This document shows positions 28,390-38,913 of a stretch of DNA of 64,000 nt, piece by piece. Within the stretch, counting starts at the first letter, position 1. Every line of letters begins with the position of its first letter. The notes below the pieces were generated by a model. That model saw only the letters and a list, made by a program, of their open reading frames with translations. It was not told the origin of the DNA and did not search any database. The stretch is from Stutzerimonas stutzeri (GTDB lineage: Bacteria > Pseudomonadota > Gammaproteobacteria > Pseudomonadales > Pseudomonadaceae): NCBI RefSeq assembly GCF_019090095.1, contig NZ_JAGQFP010000002.1:434001-498000 (forward strand). The letters are read 5' to 3'. The position numbers were made by a program, and so were the translations under genes.

Positions 28390-29289
28390 ATGCCCATGCT
28401 CGATTTCGATTACACCCAGCGTTTCCTCTTCGATGACTCCGACGTGCGCGGTGAGTGGGTCGGGCTCGAGCGTAGCTACGCCGAGGTGCTGGCCAAGCAC
28501 AGCTATCCGGAGCCGGTGGCGCAGTTGCTTGGTGAGCTGCTCGCCGCTGCCTCGTTGCTGGTCGGCACCCTCAAGTTCGATGGGCTGATGGTGCTGCAGG
28601 CGCGCTCGTCCGGCGCGGTGCCGCTGCTGATGGTCGAATGCTCGAGCAATCGGGAAGTACGCGGCATTGCCCGCTATGACGAAGCGCTGTTGCGCCCGGG
28701 CGCTACCCTGGCCGAACTGATGCCCGACGGCGCATTGGCAATGACCATCGATCCTGCCAACGGGCAGCGTTACCAGGGCATCGTTGCCCTCGATGGCGTC
28801 AACCTGGCGGAAAGCCTGTCGAGCTATTTCGCCTCGTCCGAGCAGCTGCCGACGCGTTTCTGGCTCGCCGCCGATGGCCGCCGCGCCTGCGGCCTGTTGC
28901 TGCAGCAATTGCCGGCCGACCGTATCCGCGACGATGAAGAGCGCGAAGCCAGCTGGCAGCACCTACGCACGCTGGCCGATACCTTGTCGGCAGAGGAGCT
29001 GCTCGGCCTCGACACCCAGACCGTTCTGCATCGCCTCTATCACGAAGAGCAGGTTCGGCTGTTCGAGCCACGGCCGATCGTGTTCCGCTGCAGCTGCTCG
29101 CGCGAACGTTCGGCCAAGGCCGTCATCAGCCTCGGCCAGCTTGATGCCGAACAGCTGCTGCAAGAGCAGGGCGGTGAGATCACCATCGATTGCCAGTTCT
29201 GCAACCACACCTATCGCTTCGATGCGGCCGACATCGCCCAGCTGTTCGCCGGTGCGGGTACGGCGGAACCCTCGGGCACGCGGCATTAA
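28390..29289 (+). CDS. hslO: Hsp33 redox-regulated chaperone
   Basis: A 299-residue Hsp33. The C-terminal redox switch has the four zinc cysteines, C234 and C236 ([10 protein letters not shown]) and C268 and C271 (CQFCNH). Upon oxidation they release zinc and activate holdase function. The N-terminal domain includes [28 protein letters not shown], typical of the family. Start [12 protein letters not shown] at 28390; an internal ATG at 28396 gives [10 protein letters not shown] and is equally possible. Confidence 0.95.
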   Translation: MPMLDFDYTQRFLFDDSDVRGEWVGLERSYAEVLAKHSYPEPVAQLLGELLAAASLLVGTLKFDGLMVLQARSSGAVPLLMVECSSNREVRGIARYDEALLRPGATLAELMPDGALAMTIDPANGQRYQGIVALDGVNLAESLSSYFASSEQLPTRFWLAADGRRACGLLLQQLPADRIRDDEEREASWQHLRTLADTLSAEELLGLDTQTVLHRLYHEEQVRLFEPRPIVFRCSCSRERSAKAVISLGQLDAEQLLQEQGGEITIDCQFCNHTYRFDAADIAQLFAGAGTAEPSGTRH

Positions 29290-29400
29290 AAAGTGCGGGG
29301 GGCGTAGAGCAAAAAATGCCGCAGGGCGTAGAACCTTTTAGCCATTACGCCCTCATACCCTGCGCCGCGGCTTTTCTGTCATAATCGCGCGCACTTTTTT
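29287..29400 (+). promoter_or_regulatory. Structured leader region upstream of pckA
   Basis: The gap between hslO and pckA contains a perfect 8-base inverted repeat (AGGGCGTA 29323-29330 with TACGCCCT 29346-29353), a competing pairing of GCAGGG with CCCTGC at 29358-29363, and distant arms AAAAAGTGCG (near 29287) and CGCACTTTTTT (near 29390). A possible -10, CATAAT, lies at 29380-29385. The block may serve as a bidirectional terminator for hslO and as promoter region for pckA. Confidence 0.35.
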
Positions 29401-29468
29401 CGATGTAGTCCATCGCCAGGTGGGCTACAACAGCATGGAGGAATCGGCCCAGGGCCGACGGGGAACTC

Positions 29469-31010
29469 ATGACGCAAGCCACTAACGCCGTTTATATCGA
29501 TATCAGCATCGCTCAACTGGTTGAAGAGGCCATCAAGCGCGGTGAGGGTGAATTGGCCGCCAACGGCGCGCTCGTCGTGAAAACTGGTCACCGGACCGGT
29601 CGTTCACCTGCTGATCGTTATATCGTCGAAGAGTCCAGCACCCAGTCCTCGATTGCCTGGGGACCGATCAACCGTCCGTTCCCGGCTGAGAAGTTCGATG
29701 CCCTGTGGGACCGCGTCGAGACCTTCAACAAGGCCCAGGATCACTTCGTTTCCCATGTCCATGTAGGCTCTTCCGAAGGCCACTACCTGCCGGTCAAGAT
29801 GACCACGGCGACCGCCTGGCAGAACCTCTTCGGCCGCCAGCTGTTCATCAATCCGGCGCAGTACAACCCGGCCGGCAAGGACGAGTGGCAGGTGCTCAAC
29901 GTGGCCAACTTCGAGTGCGTGCCCGAGCGCGATGGCACCAACTCCGACGGCTGCGTGATCATCAACTTCGCCGCCAAGAAGGTCCTCATCGCCGGCATGC
30001 GTTACGCCGGTGAAATGAAGAAGGCCATGTTCTCGGTACAGAACTTCCTGTTGCCCGAGGCCGACGTGCTGCCGATGCACTGCGCGGCGAACATCGGTGA
30101 AGAGGGCGACGTCACCCTGTTCTTCGGCTTGTCCGGCACCGGCAAGACCACCCTGTCGGCCGACGAGTCGCGCTACCTGATCGGCGACGACGAGCACGGC
30201 TGGGGCACCGGTGTGGTGTTCAACATCGAAGGCGGCTGCTACGCCAAGTGCATCGATCTGTCCGAAAAGAACGAACCGGTGATCTGGAAAGCCATCCAGT
30301 TCGGCACCGTACTGGAAAACGTGGTACTGAACGAAGAGCGCGTTGCCGACTACACCGACGACAGCCTGACCCAGAACAGCCGCGCGGCCTATCCGCTGGA
30401 GTACGTCGAGAAGCGTTCCGAGAAGAACCTGGGCGGCGAGCCCAACGCGGTGATCTTCCTGACCTGCGACCTGACCGGCGTTCTGCCGCCAGTGTCCATC
30501 CTCAATGAAGAGCAGGCGGCCTACCACTTCCTCTCCGGCTACACCGCGCTGGTCGGTTCTACCGAGATGGGCTCGGGCAGCGGCATCAAGTCGACCTTCT
30601 CCACCTGCTTCGGCGCGCCCTTCTTCCCGCGTCCGGCCGGCGTTTACGCCGAGCTTTTGATCAAGCGCATCCAGGCGTTCGGCTCCAAGGTTTACCTGGT
30701 CAACACCGGCTGGACCGGCGGTGGCTACGGTGTCGGCAAGCGCTTCAACATCCCGACGACCCGTGCCGTGATCGCCGCGATTCAGAGCGGTGCCCTGGTC
30801 GGTGCCGAGACCGAGCATCTGCCGATCATCAACCTGGACGTGCCGAAGGCCGTCGAGGGTGTCGATACCCAGCTGCTCAACCCGCGCAACACCTGGGTCG
30901 ACACCAACGCCTACGATGAAGCCGCGAAGGAACTGGCGAACAAGTTCATCGAGAACTTCAAGAAGTTCGACGTTTCCGACGCCATCAAGGCCGCCGGGCC
31001 GCAGCTCTAA
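29469..31010 (+). CDS. pckA: Phosphoenolpyruvate carboxykinase (ATP)
   Basis: A 513-residue ATP-dependent PEP carboxykinase, the first committed step of gluconeogenesis, converting oxaloacetate to PEP. Seen are the substrate Arg segment [13 protein letters not shown] near residue 42, the Lys/His metal region (MRYAGEMKK), the kinase-1a P-loop [11 protein letters not shown] near 220, the kinase-2 metal motif LIGDDEHGW near 240, and the adenine-binding [14 protein letters not shown] and [14 protein letters not shown]. Start at 29469 follows GGGGAACTC. A strong terminator follows. Confidence 0.96.
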   Translation: MTQATNAVYIDISIAQLVEEAIKRGEGELAANGALVVKTGHRTGRSPADRYIVEESSTQSSIAWGPINRPFPAEKFDALWDRVETFNKAQDHFVSHVHVGSSEGHYLPVKMTTATAWQNLFGRQLFINPAQYNPAGKDEWQVLNVANFECVPERDGTNSDGCVIINFAAKKVLIAGMRYAGEMKKAMFSVQNFLLPEADVLPMHCAANIGEEGDVTLFFGLSGTGKTTLSADESRYLIGDDEHGWGTGVVFNIEGGCYAKCIDLSEKNEPVIWKAIQFGTVLENVVLNEERVADYTDDSLTQNSRAAYPLEYVEKRSEKNLGGEPNAVIFLTCDLTGVLPPVSILNEEQAAYHFLSGYTALVGSTEMGSGSGIKSTFSTCFGAPFFPRPAGVYAELLIKRIQAFGSKVYLVNTGWTGGGYGVGKRFNIPTTRAVIAAIQSGALVGAETEHLPIINLDVPKAVEGVDTQLLNPRNTWVDTNAYDEAAKELANKFIENFKKFDVSDAIKAAGPQL

Positions 31011-31028
31011 GCGGCGGGTGTGGCACTG

Positions 31029-31055
31029 AAAAAGCCGCCTTCGGGCGGCTTTTTC
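31029..31055 (+). terminator. Rho-independent terminator of pckA
   Basis: A run of A, stem AAGCCGCC/GGCGGCTT with a TTCG tetraloop, then TTTTT; located 18 bases after the pckA stop. Confidence 0.85.
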
Positions 31056-31154
31056 GTGGGCGGCGTTCTGCCGGCTCGGTCGCCCCGGCGTGGTCGGCGG
31101 CGAGCGCGGCGAGCCCATGCTGCAGGAGGCCGACGCAATCCCTCTTATCGGTTC

Positions 31155-31175
31155 GGTTGATAACTTCCATCAACC
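31155..31175. promoter_or_regulatory. Operator-like inverted repeat upstream of the nitroreductase
   Basis: Perfect 7-base arms GGTTGAT and ATCAACC separated by AACTTCC, about 70 bases upstream of the nitroreductase start. The dyad is of the size bound by a dimeric helix-turn-helix regulator, but no cognate regulator gene is adjacent. Confidence 0.4.
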
Positions 31176-31246
31176 AAGACGGATGGTTTCGCTGCACGTC
31201 GGCGCATAGCATAGCGGCCACGTTTTCAGTCAATCGGAGCTACGCC

Positions 31247-31849
31247 ATGCAGATCGAAGAAGCCATCCAGACCCGCCGCGCTGTCAAAGCCTACGACCCG
31301 ACCTTCCAGCTCAGCCGCGAAGAAAAGGACGAGCTGTTGCAGCTGGCGTTGCTCGCGCCTTCGGCCTTCAACCTGCAGCACGTACGCTTCGTCGAAGTGA
31401 GCGACCCGCAACTGCGCGCGCAGATTCGCGAGGTGGGCTGGAATCAGGCGCAGATGACCGATGCCTCGATGCTGGTCGTGGTCTGCGCCCAGGTCGATAG
31501 CTGGGAGAAGAATGTCCGCCGCGTCTGGGAGGGTGCGCCGCCCGAGGTGCAGGACTACATGGCTGGCGCCATCGACACCTACTACCGTGGCAAGCCGCAG
31601 GTTCAGCGCGACGAAACCATGCGCAGTTGCGGCCTGATGGCTCAGACCCTGATGCTTGCCGCCCGTGGTAAGGGTCTGGACTCCTGCCCCATGGACGGCT
31701 TCGATTTCGACGCCGTGGCCAAGCTGATCAACCTGCCGGACAACCATGTCATCGCGATGATGGTCGCGGTCGGCAAGCGCGCCGCCGAGCCCAAGCCGCG
31801 TGTCGGCAAGCTGCCGTTCGATGAGGTGATCATCCGCGATCGCTTCTGA
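31247..31849 (+). CDS. Nitroreductase family protein
   Basis: A 200-residue FMN-dependent nitroreductase-fold protein. N-terminal MQIEEAIQTRRAVKAYDPTF contains the RRAVK FMN-phosphate motif, followed by LLQLALLAPSAFNLQHVRFVEV (substrate/FMN helix) and a late GLMAQTLMLAARGKGLDSCPMDGFD segment, all typical. It probably reduces quinones, nitro-compounds or related electron acceptors with NAD(P)H; the real substrate is unknown. ATG 31247 has CGGAG upstream; the longer frame from 31157 passes through the inverted repeat and is rejected. Confidence 0.87.
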   Translation: MQIEEAIQTRRAVKAYDPTFQLSREEKDELLQLALLAPSAFNLQHVRFVEVSDPQLRAQIREVGWNQAQMTDASMLVVVCAQVDSWEKNVRRVWEGAPPEVQDYMAGAIDTYYRGKPQVQRDETMRSCGLMAQTLMLAARGKGLDSCPMDGFDFDAVAKLINLPDNHVIAMMVAVGKRAAEPKPRVGKLPFDEVIIRDRF

Positions 31850-31875
31850 TCGCTCGGCAAGGTAGGTGTCCTTCC

Positions 31876-32343
31876 GGTGGATCGATGAAGCGTGATCCAC
31901 CCTACGCCCCGCGCCTTGCTATCCTCCGCGCTCAATCAAGGGTGTGACGCCGTGTGTAGGGTGGATGTCGCCTTTTACATCCACCGTGACGCCACTGCTG
32001 CCCGTCAGGTGGATCGATGAAGCGTGATCCACCCTACGCCCCGCGCCTTGCTACCCTCCGCGCTCAATCAAGTGTGTGACGCCGTGTGTAGGGTGGATGT
32101 CGCCTTTCACATCCACCGTGACGCCACTGCTGCCCGTCAGGTGGATCGATGAAGCGTGATCCACCACGCCCCCGCGCCTTGCTACCCTTCGCCCTCAATC
32201 AAGGGCGTCACTCACTGTGTAGGGTGGATGTCGCCTTTTACATCCACCGCTATGCCACTGCGATCTGTCTGGTGGATCGGTGAAGCGTGATCCGCCCTAC
32301 GCATCCCATCCCTTGCTACCCTCCGTCCTCCAGTCAAGGGAGT
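31876..32343. repeat. Tandem array of 132-bp repeats with two hairpins per unit
   Basis: Copies begin at 31876, 32008, 32140 and 32271 (spacing 132, 132, 131), the fourth incomplete. Each unit has a first palindrome with arms GGTGGATC and GATCCACC around GATGAAGCGT, a CCTTGCTACCCTC...TCAATCAAGGG segment, and a second palindrome with arms GGTGGATGT and ACATCCACC (31960-31985 in the first unit). There is no protein-coding frame across it. It fills the gap between the nitroreductase and the recQ-like gene, and the last TCAAGGG runs into the recQ-like ribosome site. A single related copy lies at 57723-57793. Confidence 0.9.
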
Positions 32344-32351
32344 GACCCAGC

Positions 32352-34277
32352 ATGATCGAGCAGACGCTCAAACAGACATTCGGCTACGACGGCTTTCGTC
32401 CTGGCCAGGAACAGGCCATTCGTGCCGTGGTGGCGGGCCGCTCGGCGGCAGCCATCTTTCCGACCGGCTCGGGCAAGTCGCTGTGCTATCAACTGCCGGC
32501 ACTGCTGTTGCCGCATCTCACCCTGGTGGTCTCGCCGTTGCTGGCGCTGATGCAGGACCAACTCGCCTTCCTGCACCGCCACGGCATTGCCGCCGGCAGC
32601 ATCGATTCGGCGCAGAGCCGCGAGCAGACGAGCGCCACCATGGCCCGCGCCAAGTCCGGCGAGCTGAAAATCCTGATGATTTCCGTGGAACGCCTGAAGA
32701 ACGAGCGCTTCCGTAACTTCATCGGCCAGGTGCCGATTTCGTTGCTGGTCGTCGACGAGGCGCACTGCATTTCCGAGTGGGGGCACAACTTTCGCCCGGA
32801 CTACCTCAAGCTGCCGGACTACCAAGGCCAGTTCAATATCCCGCAAGTGCTGCTGCTGACAGCGACGGCGACGCCGCCGGTGATTGCCGACATGCAGGCC
32901 AAGTTTGCGATCGCGCCGGGCGACGTCGTGACCACCGGGTTCTACCGTTCCAATCTCGACCTGCTGGTGGAGCTGGTCGCCGGGTTCAACAAGCAGCGCC
33001 GGCTGGTGGAATGGCTGGCCGAGAAGGGCGGGCAACCCACCATCGTTTACGTCACGCAACAGAAAACCGCCGAGCAGGTCGCCGAGCATCTGGCACAGCG
33101 CGGCTTTCCGGCCAGCGCCTATCACGCCGGTATGGCCCACGAGCTGCGCGAGTCGATCCAGCAGCGCTTCATGGCCGGCGAGCTGAACTGCATCGTCGCC
33201 ACCATTGCCTTTGGCATGGGCATCGACAAGGCGGACATCCGCAACGTGGTGCACTACGACCTGCCGAAATCGATCGAGAACTACAGCCAGGAGATCGGCC
33301 GTGCCGGGCGTGATGGGCAGCGGTCCGACTGCCTGGTGCTGGCCAATCGCGACAGCCTCACCGTGCTGCAGAACTTCGTCTATGGCGATACGCCCGAGCG
33401 CGGGGGCATTCGCGGCGTACTCGACGAGCTGCGGCAGGCCGGTGCCGGCGGGCAATGGGAGCTGATGCTCAACCAGCTGTCCGACCAGAGCAACATCCGC
33501 CAGTTGCCGCTGAAGACCTTGCTGGTTCAGCTCGAGCTGCGCAGCATTATCGCCCCGCGTTTCGCCTACTTCGCTGAATATCGCTTCAAGTACCTGCTCG
33601 AACCCGAAGCGCTGGTGGCGAAGTTCGAGGGCGAGCGGCGCCAGTTCGTCGAGGCCATCGTGCAGACCTCTGCCCGGGCACGAACCTGGTGCACCCTGGA
33701 TTTCGATGCGCTGTATCAGCAGCACGGCGCCGATCGGGCGCGGGTGGTGAAGGCGCTGGAGTACTTCCAGGAAAACGGCTGGATCGAGCTGGAAAGCAAG
33801 CGGATGACCGAGGTCTATGCCGTGCTGGATGGCGGCTTCGATACCGAGGCCTTGAGTAGCGAGCTGCACGATTACTTCAAACAGCACGAGTGCAGCGAAA
33901 TCACCCGCATCGACAACATGCTCGCGCTGTTCGAATCGCGTGAATGCCTGAGCCAGCGACTGGCCGCCTACTTCGGCGATCGCCAGGCACCGCAGCGATG
34001 CGGGCATTGCTCGGTCTGCCGCGGTCAGGTGGCGCAGCTGCCCGAGCCGCCCGCACTGGCGCCACTCGCTGAGATCGACGTCGAGCGCCGCTGCGCGGAG
34101 TTCACCCAGCGCTACCGGCAACTCAAGGGCGATGCGCCCAGCGCCGAGTGCCGGACACGCTTTCTCTGCGGCATCAGCGTGCCCGTGTTCACCAAGCTCA
34201 AGGCGCGCCAGCTCCCGGGATTCGCCTCGCTGGAGGCTTATCCCTATGCCGAGGTCCGTGCCCGACTGGCTGGCTAG
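32352..34277 (+). CDS. RecQ-family ATP-dependent DNA helicase
   Basis: A 641-residue superfamily 2 helicase: [15 protein letters not shown]-motif start, Walker [19 protein letters not shown] near residue 37, DEAH box [19 protein letters not shown] near 135, TATATPP, and the C-terminal helicase block [39 protein letters not shown] near 285. A cysteine cluster ([12 protein letters not shown], then CGHCSVC near 555) matches the RecQ zinc-binding subdomain. No convincing HRDC domain at the C-terminus. It unwinds 3'-to-5' for recombination repair. Start [15 protein letters not shown] at 32352 with GGGAGTGA upstream. Whether it is the main recQ or a second paralogue cannot be judged here. Confidence 0.88.
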   Translation: MIEQTLKQTFGYDGFRPGQEQAIRAVVAGRSAAAIFPTGSGKSLCYQLPALLLPHLTLVVSPLLALMQDQLAFLHRHGIAAGSIDSAQSREQTSATMARAKSGELKILMISVERLKNERFRNFIGQVPISLLVVDEAHCISEWGHNFRPDYLKLPDYQGQFNIPQVLLLTATATPPVIADMQAKFAIAPGDVVTTGFYRSNLDLLVELVAGFNKQRRLVEWLAEKGGQPTIVYVTQQKTAEQVAEHLAQRGFPASAYHAGMAHELRESIQQRFMAGELNCIVATIAFGMGIDKADIRNVVHYDLPKSIENYSQEIGRAGRDGQRSDCLVLANRDSLTVLQNFVYGDTPERGGIRGVLDELRQAGAGGQWELMLNQLSDQSNIRQLPLKTLLVQLELRSIIAPRFAYFAEYRFKYLLEPEALVAKFEGERRQFVEAIVQTSARARTWCTLDFDALYQQHGADRARVVKALEYFQENGWIELESKRMTEVYAVLDGGFDTEALSSELHDYFKQHECSEITRIDNMLALFESRECLSQRLAAYFGDRQAPQRCGHCSVCRGQVAQLPEPPALAPLAEIDVERRCAEFTQRYRQLKGDAPSAECRTRFLCGISVPVFTKLKARQLPGFASLEAYPYAEVRARLAG

Positions 34278-36295
34278 CGCGCGGTCAGGCCGATCAGCCG
34301 GTCGGCCACGCCCTTGGTCTGGCGTGAGGTGCCCGCGGTGAGGTTGCTGGAGTTCTCCAGCGCATCGAGCAAGCCGGTGAGCGAGCCGACGCCAGCCGAC
34401 TGCGTTTCGATGTGCTGCGCCACTGCGTGGATCTCACTGGCCAGCCGGTCGATGTCAGTGCCGATCTCCTCGGCATTTCTGCGGGTAATCTCGGCCAGCT
34501 TGCGCACCTCGTCGGCCACCACCGCGAATCCGCGGCCCTGCTCGCCGGCACGTGCGGCCTCGATCGCCGCATTGAGCGCGAGCAGGTTGGTCTGTCCGGC
34601 GATCTGCTGAATGGTCTGCACCACTGACTGGATGCGCTGGCTCGATTGCGCCAGGTCGTGGGCGCTGCTGACCACCTCATCGGCCTGCTGGACCATCTGC
34701 TTGACCGAGCTGCCGGCCTGTTCGATGACAGCGCCCTGTTGGTTGATGTTCAGCGTCAGGTCATCCATCGAGCCGTGCAGCTCGGTGGCGCACTGGCTCA
34801 GCTGCTCGGACATGGAGCGGCGCTCCTGATCCGCCTGCGACAGCACCTGCCCGAGGTCGGCCAGGCCGCGGAATACCGGGCGGATGTGTTCATCGAGGCC
34901 GCTGATGTCCACCGCGCTGCTGTAGTCCTGGCGCTTGAACTGCTCGATCTGCTTGACCACCACCTGGCTCAAGCCGGTGAGCTTCTTGATCTGACGGCGC
35001 AGGAAAAAGGCCTTGAACTCGCCGTGGTAGGCGATGAAGTTGTCGGTGTAGTCGTCGTGGAACGCTTCGTTGTCCCGGACGCGAAAGAAGAACACCGCGG
35101 TCAGCGTCTGGTTGAGGTTGAGGCCGAGGATCTCGCCGAAGGTCGAGTAGCCGGCGACCGGCACGTCGTCGAACACCGGGTCCATGCGGCCGAGTGCCTG
35201 CTCGTTGTTCAGGCGCCGCAGGATGCAGTCGTTGAGGATCCCGACCAATGGCTTGCCGGGCTTGTTGCGCATGAATTTCTCGTAGTCGCGGCGGGTCGCC
35301 TCGGCCAGCGGGGTGCGCTTGACCATGATCAGCTCCTCGCCGGGCGCCACGTCGCAGAACAGGTGCACGCGTTCGTTGGCGAAGTCGATCTGCGAGATCG
35401 ACCGGACGAAGACTTCCTCGCCGACGCGGATGGCGAAGGAATAGTCGGCGAGCCGCTGCTCCAGCTCCTGCGGTGCGCACTTGAGCGCCTCGCAGAGCGC
35501 CTGAACCATCGTGCAGATATTGCCGCGGGCATCGACCACCTGGCTGATGTAACGGTCCTCCAGCGAGGCACTGAGCACGCTCAGGCTGAGCGCGGTGGGC
35601 TCGAAGTTCTGGCTCTTGAACACGCCGAAACGCACGTCCCGCGCGCACTTGAGGAAGACGATCAGCGCGTGGTTCTGGTAGCTGCGCCGGCCGTCATGCA
35701 GTTGGGTCTTCTGGAAGTCCAGCTTGCCACCGGCCGAGCCGCCGACGAACAGGCAGGGGAAGCGCCCTGACTCGTACAGCGCTTCCATGAAGAAGGACTC
35801 GGACGCCGAAAGGCCGTCGAAGAAGATGGTCGCCAGGGTGTCGCGGTAGTCGATCTTCATCGACACCTGCAGGCGCTTGATCGAGGCGGTGAGTTTGGCG
35901 ATCCGTTGCGCCATGCTCATTCGCTCGGTGCCCTTGCGGATGTCTTCGCACTCCAGCGGCACCTGCACGATCTCGGCGGCGGCGATCACACTGGCGTCGA
36001 ACAGCTGCAGCACCACGCCATCCCACTGCGCGCCCGTGGTGCAATAGAGCCGCTGATTCTCGCTGGACAGCTCGCCTGCGGTGGTGCACAGGCTGATGAC
36101 CGCCTGCGGGAAGCGCTGCGAAATCTGCCGTGCCACCTCGTCCAGATTGACGTGCGGCGAGACGAAGCCGGCGATGTAGGTCGGGTTGAACTTCAGTCCT
36201 GCGAGCTGTCGCGCCAGTTGCCCAGCCGTGCTGAGCAGGCTCAGGGTGCCATCGGTTTGTTTATTGCCTGGCTTGAAACGGGAGAAGGAAAGCAT
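34274..36295 (-). CDS. Soluble FIST-domain methyl-accepting chemotaxis protein
   Basis: A 673-residue protein with no signal peptide or membrane helix. The N-terminal half is a FIST sensor ([28 protein letters not shown], then [30 protein letters not shown] and FIST_C near residues 250-400), a domain proposed to bind small ligands. The C-terminal part has the chemoreceptor signalling tip ([35 protein letters not shown]) near residue 580. It would signal to CheA/CheW from the cytoplasm. It converges with the helicase gene, the two TAG stops sharing the bases CTAG. Ribosome site is weak (GAGTA). Confidence 0.88.
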   Translation of the reverse strand: MLSFSRFKPGNKQTDGTLSLLSTAGQLARQLAGLKFNPTYIAGFVSPHVNLDEVARQISQRFPQAVISLCTTAGELSSENQRLYCTTGAQWDGVVLQLFDASVIAAAEIVQVPLECEDIRKGTERMSMAQRIAKLTASIKRLQVSMKIDYRDTLATIFFDGLSASESFFMEALYESGRFPCLFVGGSAGGKLDFQKTQLHDGRRSYQNHALIVFLKCARDVRFGVFKSQNFEPTALSLSVLSASLEDRYISQVVDARGNICTMVQALCEALKCAPQELEQRLADYSFAIRVGEEVFVRSISQIDFANERVHLFCDVAPGEELIMVKRTPLAEATRRDYEKFMRNKPGKPLVGILNDCILRRLNNEQALGRMDPVFDDVPVAGYSTFGEILGLNLNQTLTAVFFFRVRDNEAFHDDYTDNFIAYHGEFKAFFLRRQIKKLTGLSQVVVKQIEQFKRQDYSSAVDISGLDEHIRPVFRGLADLGQVLSQADQERRSMSEQLSQCATELHGSMDDLTLNINQQGAVIEQAGSSVKQMVQQADEVVSSAHDLAQSSQRIQSVVQTIQQIAGQTNLLALNAAIEAARAGEQGRGFAVVADEVRKLAEITRRNAEEIGTDIDRLASEIHAVAQHIETQSAGVGSLTGLLDALENSSNLTAGTSRQTKGVADRLIGLTAR

Positions 36296-36602
36296 GGGCA
36301 GTACTCGCGTGAAGGAGTGAAGCGAAAACTCGCGCCCTTCGCTTTTACTGTGCAGTGGCGTTCAGGGCTTGCTCGTGTCTACAGGGCCGGCTCGGGCGGT
36401 AAGCCGTTGGGCGCCGCCGCCGTTCCACGTTATCGGCTGCTCGGCGAGCGACCGCCATGCCACCTTGGTACCTGTTCGAAAGTCGTAGCCAGCTGTAGCC
36501 ACTGCCAAGCGGCTGGGTGCGGCGTTGTGCCATTCGACGACCGGTCTCTCGTGATGAGACGAGCGGTCGATAACCAAGGACAGTCCCACTTGGAACGACG
36601 CC
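36296..36602. other. Divergent intergenic region between the two chemoreceptor genes
   Basis: 307 bases without a credible gene. The part next to the downstream receptor gene holds a dyad with arms GACCG and CGGTC around TCTC...GAGA at 36539-36569. No convincing sigma-28 promoter (TAAA-N15-GCCGATAA type) or other clear promoter was seen by eye. Confidence 0.4.
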
Positions 36603-38237
36603 ATGTCTCGTTTTCTCACTGATCTCGGATTTCGCTGGAAAATCACGCTGCCCATCGGCGCGTTGGCCCTGTTGCTGATGCTGATGGGCCTGTTCGGCAT
36701 GCGCGGCATCGATCATGTCGTCGATTCCAGCGAGGTGCTGGCCAAACGGCACCTGCCGGCGATCAGCCTGCTGCTCAATGCCGACCGCGACCTCTACCAG
36801 GCCTTCGTCGCCGAGCGCAGCCTGCTCGACAGCGATGCGGGCGACTACACCCAGGCGCTCAAGGACAGCCACGCGGAAAATCTCAAGCAAGCCTACGACC
36901 GCGTGCAGCGGTACGCGGCCATGCAGCCTGGCGCTGAGGCCCTGGCGTTGGTCGAGCAGTTCAACCGCGGTTTCGCCCAGTGGACGGCGGTGTCGCAGCG
37001 GGTGATCGACCAGCTCGATCTCGATCCGCAGGCCGCCAGTGCGCTGAGCTTCGGCGACAGCGAGGCGCGTTTCGATGCTATGCGCGATGCGATCGACAAG
37101 CTGGGCGAGCTGGAAGACCGCGCCGCCCACGCGGTGGGCGAGGAGGCGATGGCCGACGGTGGGAAAACCGCGGCGCAACAGAGCACCTTGCTGGTGATTG
37201 GCCTGCTCGGCTGCGTGGCGCTGGTGATCGGCCTGCCGTTGGTGGTGCTCAAGCCGCTGCGCCGTCTGCTCCAGCGCGTCCAGGAGATCGCCGAAGGCGA
37301 CGGTGACCTGCGCACGCGGCTCGAGGTGCGCTCTGCCGATGAGCTGGGCCAGTTGGGCAATGCGTTCAACCGCTTCCTCGACAAACTGCAGCCGCTGATT
37401 GCCGAGGTCGGGCAGGTGACCGGCAAGGTCGATGTGGCGGCTCAGGGCATGGCCGGTATGGCGGCAACCAATGATCGTCTGATCAGCAGCGAGCACGCTG
37501 CCGTCGACCAGGTCAGCACCGCTGCCACCGAAATGAGCGCCGCTGTCCATGAGGTCGCGCAGAATGCCCAGAGCGCCTCGGATGCGGCACGCGATGCCGA
37601 GAGTCAGTCGCGCAAGGGCGCGGCGGTGGTCGGCAGCACCATCGAGTCGATCCGCCAGCTGGCGGTGGAAGTCGAAGCCACCTCCGAAACCATCGAGGCC
37701 CTGGCCGAGGAAACCGCCAGTATCGGGGCGGTGCTCGAGGTGATCCGCGGGATCGCCGAACAGACCAATCTGCTGGCCCTGAACGCGGCCATCGAAGCGG
37801 CGCGGGCCGGCGAGCAGGGCCGTGGCTTCGCGGTCGTCGCTGATGAGGTCCGCGCGCTGGCGGCACGCACCCAGGATTCGACCAGGGATATCCAGCTGCG
37901 TATCGAGCGCTTGCAGAGTGGCGTGGCCAAGGCCGTGCAGGCGATGCACGCCGGCAGTAGCAAGGCACGTGACAGCGTCGAGCGTGCCGCGGGTGTCGAT
38001 CAGGTGCTGGCCGATACCACCGCGTCGGTGCAGCGCATCAGCGACATGGCCGCACAGATCGCCGCGGCGTGCGAGGAGCAGAGCAGTGTGACCGAGGAGA
38101 TCGCGCGCAACATCACCGATATTCGCGAGCTGTCCAACGAGGCGGCGTCGAATTCGGCCGAGGGCATGCAGGCCAGCCAGCAGCTGTCGGCACTGTCGCA
38201 GCGTCTGGCGGGGCTGGTAGGCCGTTTTCGGGTCTGA
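36603..38237 (+). CDS. Methyl-accepting chemotaxis protein (membrane type)
   Basis: A 544-residue receptor. Membrane helix 1 (residues about 14-33, [20 protein letters not shown]), a periplasmic helical domain of about 155 residues resembling 4HB_MCP, helix 2 (about 196-217, [21 protein letters not shown]), HAMP ([20 protein letters not shown]), and a long MA signalling domain with hairpin tip [35 protein letters not shown] near residue 385. Ligand unknown. It is divergent from the soluble FIST receptor gene. The ribosome site is weak (TTGGAAC). Confidence 0.9.
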   Translation: MSRFLTDLGFRWKITLPIGALALLLMLMGLFGMRGIDHVVDSSEVLAKRHLPAISLLLNADRDLYQAFVAERSLLDSDAGDYTQALKDSHAENLKQAYDRVQRYAAMQPGAEALALVEQFNRGFAQWTAVSQRVIDQLDLDPQAASALSFGDSEARFDAMRDAIDKLGELEDRAAHAVGEEAMADGGKTAAQQSTLLVIGLLGCVALVIGLPLVVLKPLRRLLQRVQEIAEGDGDLRTRLEVRSADELGQLGNAFNRFLDKLQPLIAEVGQVTGKVDVAAQGMAGMAATNDRLISSEHAAVDQVSTAATEMSAAVHEVAQNAQSASDAARDAESQSRKGAAVVGSTIESIRQLAVEVEATSETIEALAEETASIGAVLEVIRGIAEQTNLLALNAAIEAARAGEQGRGFAVVADEVRALAARTQDSTRDIQLRIERLQSGVAKAVQAMHAGSSKARDSVERAAGVDQVLADTTASVQRISDMAAQIAAACEEQSSVTEEIARNITDIRELSNEAASNSAEGMQASQQLSALSQRLAGLVGRFRV

Positions 38238-38255
38238 TGCGTCCTGCGCCTCGCC

Positions 38256-38429
38256 TCAGCCCCAGAGCAGCTTGCCCAGGCCGGTATCGTTGGGCAGCAA
38301 CAACAGGCTGAGCAGGAACACCAGCAGCAGTCCCAGGCCGTAGGCGAGGCTGATCAGCCGCTGGCGTCGGCGACGAGTCGGCGAGGGCGTGCCTGGGCGA
38401 GGCAGGTGATGCGGGGAGTGGCTGGTCAT
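38256..38429 (-). CDS. Small single-helix membrane protein, unknown function
   Basis: A possible 57-residue protein starting MTSHSPHHLPRPGTP, with a basic stretch (TRRRRQR) followed by one strongly hydrophobic helix (LAYGLGLLLVFLLSLLLLP) and a short C-terminus ending KLLWG. The positive-inside arrangement is consistent with a real N-in membrane protein. The ribosome binding site is poor. It converges with the chemoreceptor gene. No family recognised. Confidence 0.45.
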   Translation of the reverse strand: MTSHSPHHLPRPGTPSPTRRRRQRLISLAYGLGLLLVFLLSLLLLPNDTGLGKLLWG

Positions 38430-38665
38430 GCTGGGTCGATTGGTTGGGTGTCGTGGGGCTGGCCGGCATAGTCCGAACGAGCGTGTTAGGCCGCGCAGTA
38501 GAACCGAACTAAAGGCATATTGCCACTATCGCCTTCTCGATCCGACACGCGGTCGGGGCTCCGCTGAAACAATCGGAAAAGCTCTGCCGCGCCGTCTGGC
38601 CCGCGGATTGGCCGGCCTCGACCATACTCAGAACGTCGAATGCCGATCGATCCGGAGACTCGCCC

Positions 38666-38863
38666 ATGCAGACGCGCCGCCAGCTGCTCCATCGTTCCGT
38701 CCTGCTTGCCACTGTCGCCGCGTTCAGTGCGTTGTGGCCCTCACTGGCGAGGGCTGATGAGCCGCCGCAGACGCGCCAGTTGAGCGACGATCCGGGATAC
38801 GTTGGGTTGGCATCTCGGCAGCCGGGCGATCGCCCGAGCATCAGCGCCAAGGGCATGCGTTGA
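38666..38863 (+). CDS. Small exported protein with twin-arginine-like signal
   Basis: A 65-residue protein with signal peptide MQTRRQLLHRSVLLATVAAF ending near AWPSLARA. The TRRQLL segment fits the twin-arginine pattern, but a Sec signal is also possible. The mature part is only about 35 residues (ADEPPQTRQLSDDPGYVGL...). The CGGAG ribosome site 8 bases upstream of ATG 38666 is good. No family recognised; it could be a peptide attached to a redox or envelope process, or the remnant of a longer Tat substrate. Confidence 0.55.
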   Translation: MQTRRQLLHRSVLLATVAAFSALWPSLARADEPPQTRQLSDDPGYVGLASRQPGDRPSISAKGMR

Positions 38864-38913
38864 GTCAAGGGTGATGGCAGAATGGCATCTCTCTTGATCG
38901 ACAGGACGTCCCC

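Noticed and set aside
31876..32343. Possible CRISPR array
   Set aside because: The repeating unit is 132 bases with two palindromes and no unique spacers of constant length, and no cas genes are nearby.
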